From: Achromobacter spanius
GTDB taxonomy: Bacteria; Pseudomonadota; Gammaproteobacteria; Burkholderiales; Burkholderiaceae_B
Direction of reading: 5' to 3'
Length of the DNA: 64,000 bases
NCBI RefSeq assembly: GCF_003994415.1
Contig: NZ_CP034689.1
Span: forward strand, 3,162,001 to 3,226,000
How positions within the stretch are numbered: the stretch's first letter is position 1; the number at the start of each line of letters is the position of its first letter. Of the stretch, positions 18,685 through 27,600 are shown piece by piece. Position numbers and translations under genes: made by a program. Below the pieces are notes generated by a model. That model saw only the letters and a list, made by a program, of their open reading frames with translations, was not told the origin of the DNA and searched no databases.

Positions 18685-20904
18685 TCAGCCTTGGTGCGTG
18701 AAGAACAGAGTGGCAAGCGGCGGCAAGGTCAGCGACAGCGATTGCGCGTGGCCATGGGCGGCTTGGTCTGACGACTGCGCCGCACCCTGGTTGCCCTGGC
18801 CCGAGCCGCCATACCAGCCCGCGTCGGTGTTCAGCGATTCGGCCCAGCGGCCGCCCAAGGGCACGCCGACGCGGTAGTCGTGCCGCGTGACGGGGGTGAA
18901 GTTGCAGACGGCCAGCATCAACGACGACGCGCTTCGGCGCACGAAGGCGGCCACGCTGTTGTCGGCATCGTCCATGACCAGCCAGTCAAAGCCGTCGGGC
19001 TCGGTGTCGCGTTCATGCAGCGCGGGCGATTCGCGATACAGCCGGTTCAGGTCGGCCACCAGGCGCTGCACACCCTTGTGGCCGGCGTCGTCCAGCAGGC
19101 CCCAGTTCAACGAGGCATCGTGGTTCCATTCGGCGGGCTGGGCCAGTTCACCGCCCATGAACAGCAGCTTCTTGCCCGGGTGCGCCCACATGAAACCCAG
19201 GTAGGCGCGCAGGTTCGCCAGTTGGGTGGCGGTGTCGCCCGGCATCTTGTTCAGCAAGGAGCCCTTGCCGTGCACCACCTCGTCATGCGAGAGCGGCAGG
19301 ATGAAGCGTTCGGAATAGGCGTAGGCCATGCCGAAGGTGATGTCGTGATGATGGTATTTGCGATGGACCGGGTCTTCGTGCATGTAGCGCAGCGTGTCGT
19401 GCATCCAGCCCATGTTCCATTTGTAGTGAAAGCCCAGGCCGCCGTCAGCCACCGGCGCGGTCACACCGGGCCAGGCGGTGGACTCTTCGGCCACCACGAT
19501 GGCGTCGGGCGCCTGTTCGCGCACCGTGGTGTTCAGTTCGCGCAGGAAGGCCACCGCTTCCAGGTTTTCGCGGCCGCCGTGTACGTTGGGGATCCATTCG
19601 CCGGGCTGGCGGCTGTAATCGCGGTAGAGCATGGAGGCCACCGCGTCCACGCGCAGGCCATCAATATGGAATTCCCGCAGCCAGTGCACGGCGCTGGCGA
19701 TCATGAAGGCTTTGACTTCGGTGCGGCCCAGGTTGTAGACCAGCGTGTTCCAGTCGGGGTGATAGCCTTCGCGCGGGTCGGCGTATTCGTATAGCGGCGT
19801 GCCATCAAAGCGCGCCAGCCCGTGGGCGTCGTTCGGAAAGTGCGCGGGCACCCAGTCCAGGATGACGCCGATACCGGCGGCGTGACAGCGGTCGACGAAG
19901 CGGGCGAAGGCGGCCGGCGGACCAAAGCGCGCGGACGGCGCGAACATGCCCAGGGGTTGGTACCCCCAGGAGCCGCCGAAGGGGTATTCCATGATCGGCA
20001 TCAGCTCCACATGCGAGAAACCCATGGCTTCTGCGTAGGCGGGCAGCTTGTCGGCGAGCTGGTCCCAGACGCAGCGCTCGGCGTCGGGCGCGAGCCATGA
20101 GCCGGCGTGCACTTCGTAGATGGAAATGGGAGCGTGGCGCGCTTGGCGCTCTGCGCGGGAACGCATCCATGCGTCGTCCGTCCAGGAATAGGGGGTGGGG
20201 TCGTCAACGACCGAAGCGGTGGCAGGCGCTGCCTGGGCGCGGCGCGCCATGGGGTCCGCCTTGAAAACAATGGCGCCCGCGTTGTCGGTAATGGCGAACT
20301 TGTAGCAATCGCCCGCCGTCACGCCGGGAATGAACAGTTCCCACACGCCGGCCGCGTGGCGCAGGCGCATGGGATGGCGGCGCGCGTCCCAGCTGTTGAA
20401 GTCGCCCACCACGGCGACGCGGCGCGCGTTGGGCGCCCAGACCGCGCAGCGCAGGCCGGGCACGCCATGCATCTCATCAAGCCGCGCGCCCAGCACCGAC
20501 AGGGCCGCGCGCCAGTCACCGCTGGCCAGCCCGGCCAGATCGGCGTCGGACAGCACCGGGCCGAAGGCGTAGGCGTCGGCCGTCAGTTGTTCGGTCTCGG
20601 GCCACTGGATGACCAATTGGTATGAGCCCGGGTCGCCGGGGCGGGCGTCGGGGGCGGCCCCGGTATAGAGACCTTGGGCTTGTTCTTGCAGCGGCAGGCG
20701 GCTGCCGTCGGTGGTCACGACCGACACCGCGCGGGCGCCGGGCACCAGCGCGCGCACCACGCCATCGTGCGGCCCCAGGACCGCAAACGGGTCCGCGTGC
20801 TGGCCCGTGACCAAGGCCTGCAGGCTGGCCGCGTCAAGCTGGCCTGCTTGTGGCGCAGACGCTGGAGAAGACGGCTGGGGGGGGCCGTTGTCATGACGAT
20901 TCAT
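18685..20904 (-). CDS. glgB: 1,4-alpha-glucan branching enzyme (GlgB)
   Basis: Introduces alpha-1,6 branches into linear glucan such as that made by GlgE or GlgA. It has 739 residues with two N-terminal beta modules, the second a CBM48, before the GH13 barrel. Motifs are DWVPAHFPND, GLRVDAVASMLYRDY (nucleophile), VVAEESTAWP (acid/base) and LPLSHDEVVHGKGSL. The N-terminal 30 residues are Pro/Ser/Ala-rich and probably disordered. ATG 20904 overlaps the treS stop by ATGA. Confidence 0.96.
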   Translation of the reverse strand: MNRHDNGPPQPSSPASAPQAGQLDAASLQALVTGQHADPFAVLGPHDGVVRALVPGARAVSVVTTDGSRLPLQEQAQGLYTGAAPDARPGDPGSYQLVIQWPETEQLTADAYAFGPVLSDADLAGLASGDWRAALSVLGARLDEMHGVPGLRCAVWAPNARRVAVVGDFNSWDARRHPMRLRHAAGVWELFIPGVTAGDCYKFAITDNAGAIVFKADPMARRAQAAPATASVVDDPTPYSWTDDAWMRSRAERQARHAPISIYEVHAGSWLAPDAERCVWDQLADKLPAYAEAMGFSHVELMPIMEYPFGGSWGYQPLGMFAPSARFGPPAAFARFVDRCHAAGIGVILDWVPAHFPNDAHGLARFDGTPLYEYADPREGYHPDWNTLVYNLGRTEVKAFMIASAVHWLREFHIDGLRVDAVASMLYRDYSRQPGEWIPNVHGGRENLEAVAFLRELNTTVREQAPDAIVVAEESTAWPGVTAPVADGGLGFHYKWNMGWMHDTLRYMHEDPVHRKYHHHDITFGMAYAYSERFILPLSHDEVVHGKGSLLNKMPGDTATQLANLRAYLGFMWAHPGKKLLFMGGELAQPAEWNHDASLNWGLLDDAGHKGVQRLVADLNRLYRESPALHERDTEPDGFDWLVMDDADNSVAAFVRRSASSLMLAVCNFTPVTRHDYRVGVPLGGRWAESLNTDAGWYGGSGQGNQGAAQSSDQAAHGHAQSLSLTLPPLATLFFTHQG

Positions 20905-23900
20905 CGTGATTGTTCCTCGGCGCTGATCGCCGCTTCTTGCAAGAGTTCGCGTGCCAGCTCGGTCAGCGCGCACAGCGGAATGGAGATCCAGTCGGGGCGG
21001 TGGGCCGCTTCGTAGCTGACTTCGTAGGCGGCTTTTTCCAGTTGCGCCAACTTCAGCAGCGTGCTCTCTTGCGCGGCAGGGAGCGCAATCCTGGTTGAGG
21101 CGGCCTCTTGGTAGCCTTGCAGAAACGCCTCGACCGCGCGCGCGCCAAAGCGCGCCAGCAAGGTGTCGCGCAAGTCCTGCGGCACCCCGTGGGCGGCCGC
21201 CGAATCACCGGGGCCCGCGTTGGCGTCGGTGGGCGCGCCACCCATCGGGTCGCTGCGCGCCACCGATGCGGCGGCATAGTCGAACGAACGCAGCATGCCC
21301 GCCACGTCCTTGTACGGCGTCGTGACCGTGCGGCGGGTCTCCAGCGTCTGGATGGGCTCGCCTTCAAAGTCGATCAGGTAGGCGTCCGTCTGCGCCACCA
21401 GCACCTGACCCAGGTGGAAGTCACCGTGTACGCGAATCAGCGGCGCGCCCGTCAGCGCCTGCGCCATGCGGTCCACCTGCTTGGCCAGGCGGCCGTGATG
21501 TTCAAACAGCCATTGCGCGCAGGCGTGTGATGGCGCTTCCAGCTTGTCCTGCGCGGCACGCAGGTCCTGTTCGGCGCGGCCCAGTTGCGCGATGATGCGC
21601 GCGGCGTGTGCCTGCGCATCTTCCGCCGTGGCGGTTTGCACGGGAAAGGCGGGGTCGTCCGATTCCTGGGCCAGCGCGTTGTGCAGCTCGGCCAGGCGGC
21701 GGCCGATGGTGCTGGCCATGACCGTGTAGCCTTCCAGGCTGGCTTCGAATTCCTCGGGGCTGTTGCCGCCCAGCAGCGCCGCGCCCAGCGTGCGTTTCAG
21801 GGTGTCCAGCGTCCAGGTCCAGGCATCGCCCTCGTTGGTGACGAAGGCGTGCAGCACGGCCAGGGTATGGGGCACGCCGTCGGCGTCCTCGCGCAACACT
21901 TCACCCAGCAAGGCGGGAATATTGGCGTAGCCCACGCGCGTCAGGTGGCGCGATATTTCAACCTCGGGCGAGATGCCGGGCTGCACGTTGCGGATCAGCT
22001 TCAAGATGGCTTGCCCACCGACGATGACCGAACTGTTGGACTGTTCCGCGCTGATCCATTGCAGCGCGGGTTCTTCGCCGAAGTCCAGTTCGGCCAGACC
22101 TGGTTCCGGCAGGCAGCGGATCACGCCGGGTTTGTCGCCCGGCTTGCCGCCGTCGCGTCCATCGACCGCGTGGCCAGCGCGCATGGCGTCGACCACGCCC
22201 AGCACAAAGCCGGGTTGCAGAAAGGCGTCGGCCAAGGTGCCGACTTCGGCGCCCCGGCGCACGCGCGCAATGGGGTACTGCACCTGGGCGGTTTCGTCCC
22301 AAACGAGCACGAAGGGAGCCTGGACGCGCAGGGCGTGGGCTTTGGGTTTGAGGTCATCACGTCGGGCGCCATCCCCACTTTGGGCGCCATCCCCATCTTC
22401 AGGTTCGACTTCGGCCCAGTAATACTCGCCGCCGTTGGACTTGAAGGGCGTGGCGTAGGCCAGCCGCGCGCGCAACGGCGCCTTCGACCCCGGAAACCAG
22501 CGCTGGCGCGCCAGGTATTCAGGCAGCACCTCTGTTTCCAGCGTGCTGCGCGAGGCATCCGTCAAGGCCGCGCCGCCGCGCGACTTCAACACCAGGGTGG
22601 TCAGTTCCGGCATCTGCTCGGGCGCGCTGGCGTGCCAGCCTGGCGGGGCGGCGTCGGCGCTCAGGTCCATCCAGTAAAAGCCATAGGGCGGCAGCGTCAA
22701 CAAGTAAGGCAGTTCGCCAATGGCGGGAAACGGCGTGCCGCCCAGCATTTCCACCGGCACGCGGCCGCTGAATGCCTGCAGCGGCAATTCCACGGGCTGC
22801 GCCGCGTTGGACAGGTTGGCCACGCACAGGATGATGGTGTCGTTCCATTGCCGCAGGTACGCCAGAATCTTGCGGTTGCCGGCCTGGATGAAGCGCAGCG
22901 TGCCGCGGCCGAACGCGTGGGTCTGGCGGCGCTGCGCCAGCATGCGGCGTGTCCAGTTCAGCAGGGAATGCGGGTCGCGCTGCTGGGCCTCGACATTGAC
23001 CGCCTCGTAACCGTAGAGCGGCCCCATCAACACGGGCAGCGGCAGGCGCTCGGGGTCGGCGCGCGAGAAGCCGCCATTGCGGTCGGGCGACCATTGCATG
23101 GGTGTGCGCACGCCGTCGCGGTCGCCCAGGTGCACGTTGTCGCCCATGCCCAGTTCGTCGCCGTAGTACAGCACCGGTGTGCCGGGCATGGACAAGAGCA
23201 GGCTGTTCATCAGTTCGACCCGGCGGCGGTCGCGTTCCAGCAGGGGGGCCAGGCGGCGGCGGATGCCCAGGTTGATGCGCGCGCGCGTGTCGGCGGCGTA
23301 CACGCTCCACAGATAATCGCGTTCGCGGCTGGTCACCATTTCCAGCGTCAGTTCGTCATGGTTGCGCAGGAAGATGGCCCATTGGCAGGTCTCGGGAATG
23401 TCGGGCGTCTGCCGGATGATGTCGGTGATGGGAAAGCGGTCTTCCTGTGCAATCGCCATGTACATGCGCGGCATCAGTGGAAAGTGGAACGACATATGGC
23501 ATTCGTCGCCGGTGCCGAAATATTCCTGCGCGTCCTCGGGCCATTGGTTGGCTTCGGCCAGTAGCAGGCGGTTCGGATATTCCTGATCGATCACCGCGCG
23601 TATCTGCTTTAGCACCTGGTGCGTTTCCGGCAGGTTCTCGTTGTTGGTGCCTTCGCGTTCAACCAGATACGGCACGGCGTCCAGGCGCAGCCCGTCCACC
23701 CCCATGTCCAGCCAGTAACGCATCACCGACAGCACTTCCTTCAGCACTTGCGGGTTGTCGTAGTTCAGATCGGGCTGATGCGAATAGAAGCGATGCCAGA
23801 AGTAGGCATTGGCTTCGGGGTCCCAGGTCCAGTTGGATTTTTCCGTATCGCAAAAAATGATGCGGGTGCCGGCATAGGCCTTGTCGTTGTCGGACCACAC

Positions 23901-24308
23901 GTAGAAATTGCGCGCCGCCGAACCAGGGCGCGAGGTGCGCGCGCGCTGAAACCAGCGATGCTGGTCCGACGTATGGTTGACCACCAGTTCGGTAATGACG
24001 CGCAAGCCGCGCGCATGCGCCTCGCGGATCAGCTTGCGTACGTCGGCCACGGTGCCGTAGTCGGGATGCACGCCTCGGTAGTCGGCGATGTCGTAGCCGT
24101 CGTCGCGCCGTGGCGAGGGGTAGAACGGCAGCAGCCAGATGGTGTTCACGCCCAGGCTGGCGATGTAGTCCAACTTCATGATCAAGCCGGGGACGTCGCC
24201 CACCCCATCGTCATTCGAGTCGAAGAACGACTTCACATGCAACTGGTAGATGACGGCGTCCTTGTACCAAAGACCGTCATCCTTATGGGGCTGGGTTTCA
24301 GTGATCAT
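20901..24308 (-). CDS. treS: Trehalose synthase-maltokinase fusion (TreS-Mak)
   Basis: Bifunctional cytoplasmic enzyme of 1135 residues. The first ~550 residues are the GH13 trehalose synthase (maltose alpha-D-glucosyltransferase) with ELVVNHTSDQH, GLRLDAVPYL, LLAEANQW and FLRNHDELTLEM. From about 580 to the end is the maltokinase (Pep2/Mak) domain with the kinase motifs HGDFHLGQ near 961 and IDFEGEP near 980. Together they turn trehalose into maltose and then maltose-1-phosphate, the GlgE substrate. ATG 24308 is chosen because GGAG stands about 8 nt upstream. A TTG at 24329 would overlap the glgE stop but lacks that spacing. Confidence 0.95.
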   Translation of the reverse strand: MITETQPHKDDGLWYKDAVIYQLHVKSFFDSNDDGVGDVPGLIMKLDYIASLGVNTIWLLPFYPSPRRDDGYDIADYRGVHPDYGTVADVRKLIREAHARGLRVITELVVNHTSDQHRWFQRARTSRPGSAARNFYVWSDNDKAYAGTRIIFCDTEKSNWTWDPEANAYFWHRFYSHQPDLNYDNPQVLKEVLSVMRYWLDMGVDGLRLDAVPYLVEREGTNNENLPETHQVLKQIRAVIDQEYPNRLLLAEANQWPEDAQEYFGTGDECHMSFHFPLMPRMYMAIAQEDRFPITDIIRQTPDIPETCQWAIFLRNHDELTLEMVTSRERDYLWSVYAADTRARINLGIRRRLAPLLERDRRRVELMNSLLLSMPGTPVLYYGDELGMGDNVHLGDRDGVRTPMQWSPDRNGGFSRADPERLPLPVLMGPLYGYEAVNVEAQQRDPHSLLNWTRRMLAQRRQTHAFGRGTLRFIQAGNRKILAYLRQWNDTIILCVANLSNAAQPVELPLQAFSGRVPVEMLGGTPFPAIGELPYLLTLPPYGFYWMDLSADAAPPGWHASAPEQMPELTTLVLKSRGGAALTDASRSTLETEVLPEYLARQRWFPGSKAPLRARLAYATPFKSNGGEYYWAEVEPEDGDGAQSGDGARRDDLKPKAHALRVQAPFVLVWDETAQVQYPIARVRRGAEVGTLADAFLQPGFVLGVVDAMRAGHAVDGRDGGKPGDKPGVIRCLPEPGLAELDFGEEPALQWISAEQSNSSVIVGGQAILKLIRNVQPGISPEVEISRHLTRVGYANIPALLGEVLREDADGVPHTLAVLHAFVTNEGDAWTWTLDTLKRTLGAALLGGNSPEEFEASLEGYTVMASTIGRRLAELHNALAQESDDPAFPVQTATAEDAQAHAARIIAQLGRAEQDLRAAQDKLEAPSHACAQWLFEHHGRLAKQVDRMAQALTGAPLIRVHGDFHLGQVLVAQTDAYLIDFEGEPIQTLETRRTVTTPYKDVAGMLRSFDYAAASVARSDPMGGAPTDANAGPGDSAAAHGVPQDLRDTLLARFGARAVEAFLQGYQEAASTRIALPAAQESTLLKLAQLEKAAYEVSYEAAHRPDWISIPLCALTELARELLQEAAISAEEQSR

Positions 24309-24325
24309 ATTGGGCTCCGGGCGCG

Positions 24326-27300
24326 TCAACCATGCAGGGACAGGCGCCAGATTCGATAGGGTTGGTCGGGGGACAGCGTCACGGTGCGCGTCGCGTCGCG
24401 CCAGGTGTCGCGGCTGTCCATCAGCAGGTCTTCCACTTCCAGGTGCGCGGGCCGGGCCTCGCCGAAGAGCCAGAAGGGCGCCTCCACGTGCGCGGGTTGT
24501 GGGTGGAAAGGGTCCAGGCTCACCACGGTGAACACCACGTTGCCCAGGCCGGGCGTGGCTTTCACGAAGGCCAGCACGCGGTCATTGCCGCTGGGCACCG
24601 CCGTCAGCCCGCGATGCGTTTGCAGGGCGGGGTTGGCGTGGCGGATCTGGTTCAGGCGCGCGATCTCGGCGCGGATGTTGCCGGGGGCACGCCAGTCGCG
24701 CTGGCGCAATTCGTACTTTTCGGAATCCAGGTATTCCTCTTTGCCCGGCACCGGCGCGGCCTCGCACAGTTCAAAGCCGCTATACACCCCCCACAACCCC
24801 GAGCCCATGGCGGCCAGCGCGGCCCGGATCAAGAAACCGGGGCGGCCCGAGGTCTGCAAGAACACCGGGTTGATGTCGGGCGTGTTCACGAAGAAGTGCG
24901 GCCGGAAGAAATCAGCGGGCGGCGGGTGCGAGACTTCTTCCAGGTACGACTGCAATTCCGCGCGGTCGTTGCGCCAGGTGAAGTACGTGTAAGACTGCGT
25001 GAAGCCCACCTTGGCCAGCCGGTACATCATCTTGGGCTTGGTAAAAGCTTCGGACAGGAACAGCACGTCGGGATGCTGTCCGTGCACTTCGGCGATCAGC
25101 CATTGCCAGAACGGCAGCGGCTTGGTGTGGGGGTTGTCCACGCGGAAGATGCGCACCCCGTTCTCCACCCAGAACAGCACCACGTCGCGCAGCGCGCGCC
25201 ACAGCGCCAGCTTGCGGGCGCGGCGGGGCGGGCTGCCATAGAACGACACATTGACGATGTCCTGGTATTTCTTCGGCGGGTTCTCGGCATAGCGCAGCGA
25301 GCCGTCGGGCCGCCACGAAAACCAGTCGGGATGCTGTTTCAGCCAGGGGTGGTCGGGCGAGCACTGAATGGCGAAGTCCAGCGCCATTTCCATGCCATGG
25401 TCGTGCGCGGCCCGCACCAGGCGCAGAAAGTCGGGCAAGGTGCCCAGCTTGGGTTCGATGGCGTCGTGCCCGCCCTCGGGCGAGCCAATGGCGTAGGGGC
25501 TGCCCACATCATCCGGCTCGGCGCTCAGCGCGTTGTTGCGCCCCTTGCGATTGCTCAGGCCGATGGGGTGGATGGGGGGCAGGTACAGCACGTCGAAGCC
25601 CATTTCCTGGATGTCGGGCAGGCGCTCGATGACGTCGTCAAAGGTGCCGTGGCGGCCGGGTTCGCGCGCTTGCGAGCGCGGAAAGAGTTCATACCAGGCG
25701 CTATGGCAGGCTTGCGGGCGGTCGACCCAGACCGGGTAGGGGGCGGGCGTCACGGTTTCAAAGGGGCGGGCGTCCAGCTCGCGCATGGCGCGGGCCAGTT
25801 CGGGGCTGAGCAGCAACGCGATGTGGGCGTCGCTGGGTTCCGTGCCCGACTTCGGGTCGGGCAGGGCTTTCAGGGTCTGCTTCACCACCGCCACACTGTC
25901 GGCGGAGTAGGCGTGCTGGCTGGCGCGCTTTTCGGCTTCGCGCAGCAACTGCATGCCTTCGGCCACTTCAAGCGATAGCGCCAGACCCGCGTTGTGCTTG
26001 ACTTCAAGGTCATGGTGATAGGTCTGCCAGACGTCAAACCACGCCGCCACCTGAAACTCGTGCGGCCCAATCCGACGCGGCCGGAAGCTGGCCTGCCAAC
26101 GGTCGTTGGACAGCAGTTTCAAGGGCGTGCGCTTCCAGTGGGATTCGTCCGCGGCGCGCCATCGCACCTCGCCCGCGATGCGGTCGTGTCCGTCCATCAG
26201 CAGGTCGGCCTGGACGGTAATGCGTTCGTGCACCGTGCACTTGACGGGGTGCGCGCCATCATCCACGGCGGGCGCCACGCTTTCGATGGCCACGCGCAGG
26301 CCGGCTCCGCCTTCGGTGCGCGGCCCCGGGTGGCGCGAGGCCTCGCGCACGGGGGGCATCGGCGTCACCGCCATCAGCACGCAGGCGCCGGGGGCCAGGG
26401 TGTCGCCAGCCAGCACGGGTGCGTCCGCCTCGCGTTGCGGCAGGATGTCGCCGGGCGGCAGGCTGGGGGCTACCGCGTCCCAATCGATGCGCGCGGGGCT
26501 GTTGTTGGCGGGGTTCAGCGCCAGCACGGCCGTGGCGCCGTCCGCCATCTCGCGCAGGATCAGCGTGGCGCGGCCATCGCGGCCGCCCAATACCCGGGGC
26601 AAGCCCGTGGGCAGGCCTGCCGGCGGTTCGTGCAGGCTGAGCCACTGATTGATGTCCTGGGTGGTGTCGTGATGGGTGTCATCGGGGCGCGTCTGCATAC
26701 CGGCTGGCGCGTCGATCTCGCTTTCCGTCGCCATCCAGCCGTTGGCGGTGAAGGCGGCGGCCCAGGCGCCGCGCATGTCGGCATCGGGCCGATTCGGGGC
26801 GTGGCCTTCCAGCGGCTGGGTGCTGGCCAGCACGGGCGCCACCCGCCGCAGGCGCGCGGCCTCGTCGGCCAGCCACGCGGACTTGTAGTCCCACCACGGC
26901 AGGGACGAAAACACCCCGTCGAAGCCGGCATCGCGCAGGGCGTCCAGTTGAGGCTGGGTCAGGCCGGGCGTCCAGGCCAGACAGCGCGGTGGGCTGGCAT
27001 GGCGGCGCAGTGGCGTCAACAGGTCCTGCCAGTTTGCGGCGGGCAGCGCCTGGGGGGATTCAAATACAAAGCCGGCCACGCCCGCATCGACCCAGCGCGT
27101 CAGCCGCTCGGCCCAGGCCTGGGCAAACGCTGGCGGCGGCGCCCGGTGCAGCGTCATCACGCCCCAGGTGCTGAGGGGCAGGCGGGGATCGCGGGCCGGA
27201 TCGTCAGGCGGGGGGAGATACCAGCCGGCAGGCGCCGTGGCGGGGCTGGCATCGACCGATACGCGGTCCAGCACCACGCGCAGCATCAGCATCAAGCCTT

Positions 27301-27589
27301 GCGCCGCGGCGGCGCGTGACAGGCGGGCCAGGCGCTCGGTGATGGGTTCGGTGCCATCACCCGCCAGACTCAGGTCGGCATCAATGGGGGCTAGCGTACG
27401 TGCATCGGCCGGCCGCAGCCAGGGCGGCGGTATCAGCACGGCATTGAACCCGGCCTGTTGGATGCGGGCCAGCCGGGCTTGCAGGGCGGGGTCGCCTGCC
27501 GTCCGCGCGCCGTCCGGCAGACCCAAGGGCGCGTGGCAGATGCGCAACGCGGCGGGCGGGGTGGGGACGGGCGTCTGGGCAGCAGCCAT
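24326..27589 (-). CDS. glgE: Maltosyltransferase GlgE with a long N-terminal extension
   Basis: Alpha-1,4-glucan:maltose-1-phosphate maltosyltransferase, which extends glucan by maltosyl units from maltose-1-phosphate. It has 1087 residues, whereas the classical enzyme has about 660. The C-terminal part (about 430 onward) is standard: FRVDNPHTKPLPFW with the nucleophile near 815, VLFLSEAF near 845 and NTPDINPVF near 903. This spacing (30, 58) matches known GlgE enzymes. The N-terminal ~420 residues look like a degenerate GH13-like barrel (AGFNAVLIPPPWLRP, GVAGFVFESPQALP, DAGFDGVFSSLPWWDYKS) without an obvious catalytic triad. It starts at ATG 27589, 11 bp after the glgA stop. Confidence 0.93.
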   Translation of the reverse strand: MAAAQTPVPTPPAALRICHAPLGLPDGARTAGDPALQARLARIQQAGFNAVLIPPPWLRPADARTLAPIDADLSLAGDGTEPITERLARLSRAAAAQGLMLMLRVVLDRVSVDASPATAPAGWYLPPPDDPARDPRLPLSTWGVMTLHRAPPPAFAQAWAERLTRWVDAGVAGFVFESPQALPAANWQDLLTPLRRHASPPRCLAWTPGLTQPQLDALRDAGFDGVFSSLPWWDYKSAWLADEAARLRRVAPVLASTQPLEGHAPNRPDADMRGAWAAAFTANGWMATESEIDAPAGMQTRPDDTHHDTTQDINQWLSLHEPPAGLPTGLPRVLGGRDGRATLILREMADGATAVLALNPANNSPARIDWDAVAPSLPPGDILPQREADAPVLAGDTLAPGACVLMAVTPMPPVREASRHPGPRTEGGAGLRVAIESVAPAVDDGAHPVKCTVHERITVQADLLMDGHDRIAGEVRWRAADESHWKRTPLKLLSNDRWQASFRPRRIGPHEFQVAAWFDVWQTYHHDLEVKHNAGLALSLEVAEGMQLLREAEKRASQHAYSADSVAVVKQTLKALPDPKSGTEPSDAHIALLLSPELARAMRELDARPFETVTPAPYPVWVDRPQACHSAWYELFPRSQAREPGRHGTFDDVIERLPDIQEMGFDVLYLPPIHPIGLSNRKGRNNALSAEPDDVGSPYAIGSPEGGHDAIEPKLGTLPDFLRLVRAAHDHGMEMALDFAIQCSPDHPWLKQHPDWFSWRPDGSLRYAENPPKKYQDIVNVSFYGSPPRRARKLALWRALRDVVLFWVENGVRIFRVDNPHTKPLPFWQWLIAEVHGQHPDVLFLSEAFTKPKMMYRLAKVGFTQSYTYFTWRNDRAELQSYLEEVSHPPPADFFRPHFFVNTPDINPVFLQTSGRPGFLIRAALAAMGSGLWGVYSGFELCEAAPVPGKEEYLDSEKYELRQRDWRAPGNIRAEIARLNQIRHANPALQTHRGLTAVPSGNDRVLAFVKATPGLGNVVFTVVSLDPFHPQPAHVEAPFWLFGEARPAHLEVEDLLMDSRDTWRDATRTVTLSPDQPYRIWRLSLHG

Positions 27590-27600
27590 ATAGGTTCGCC

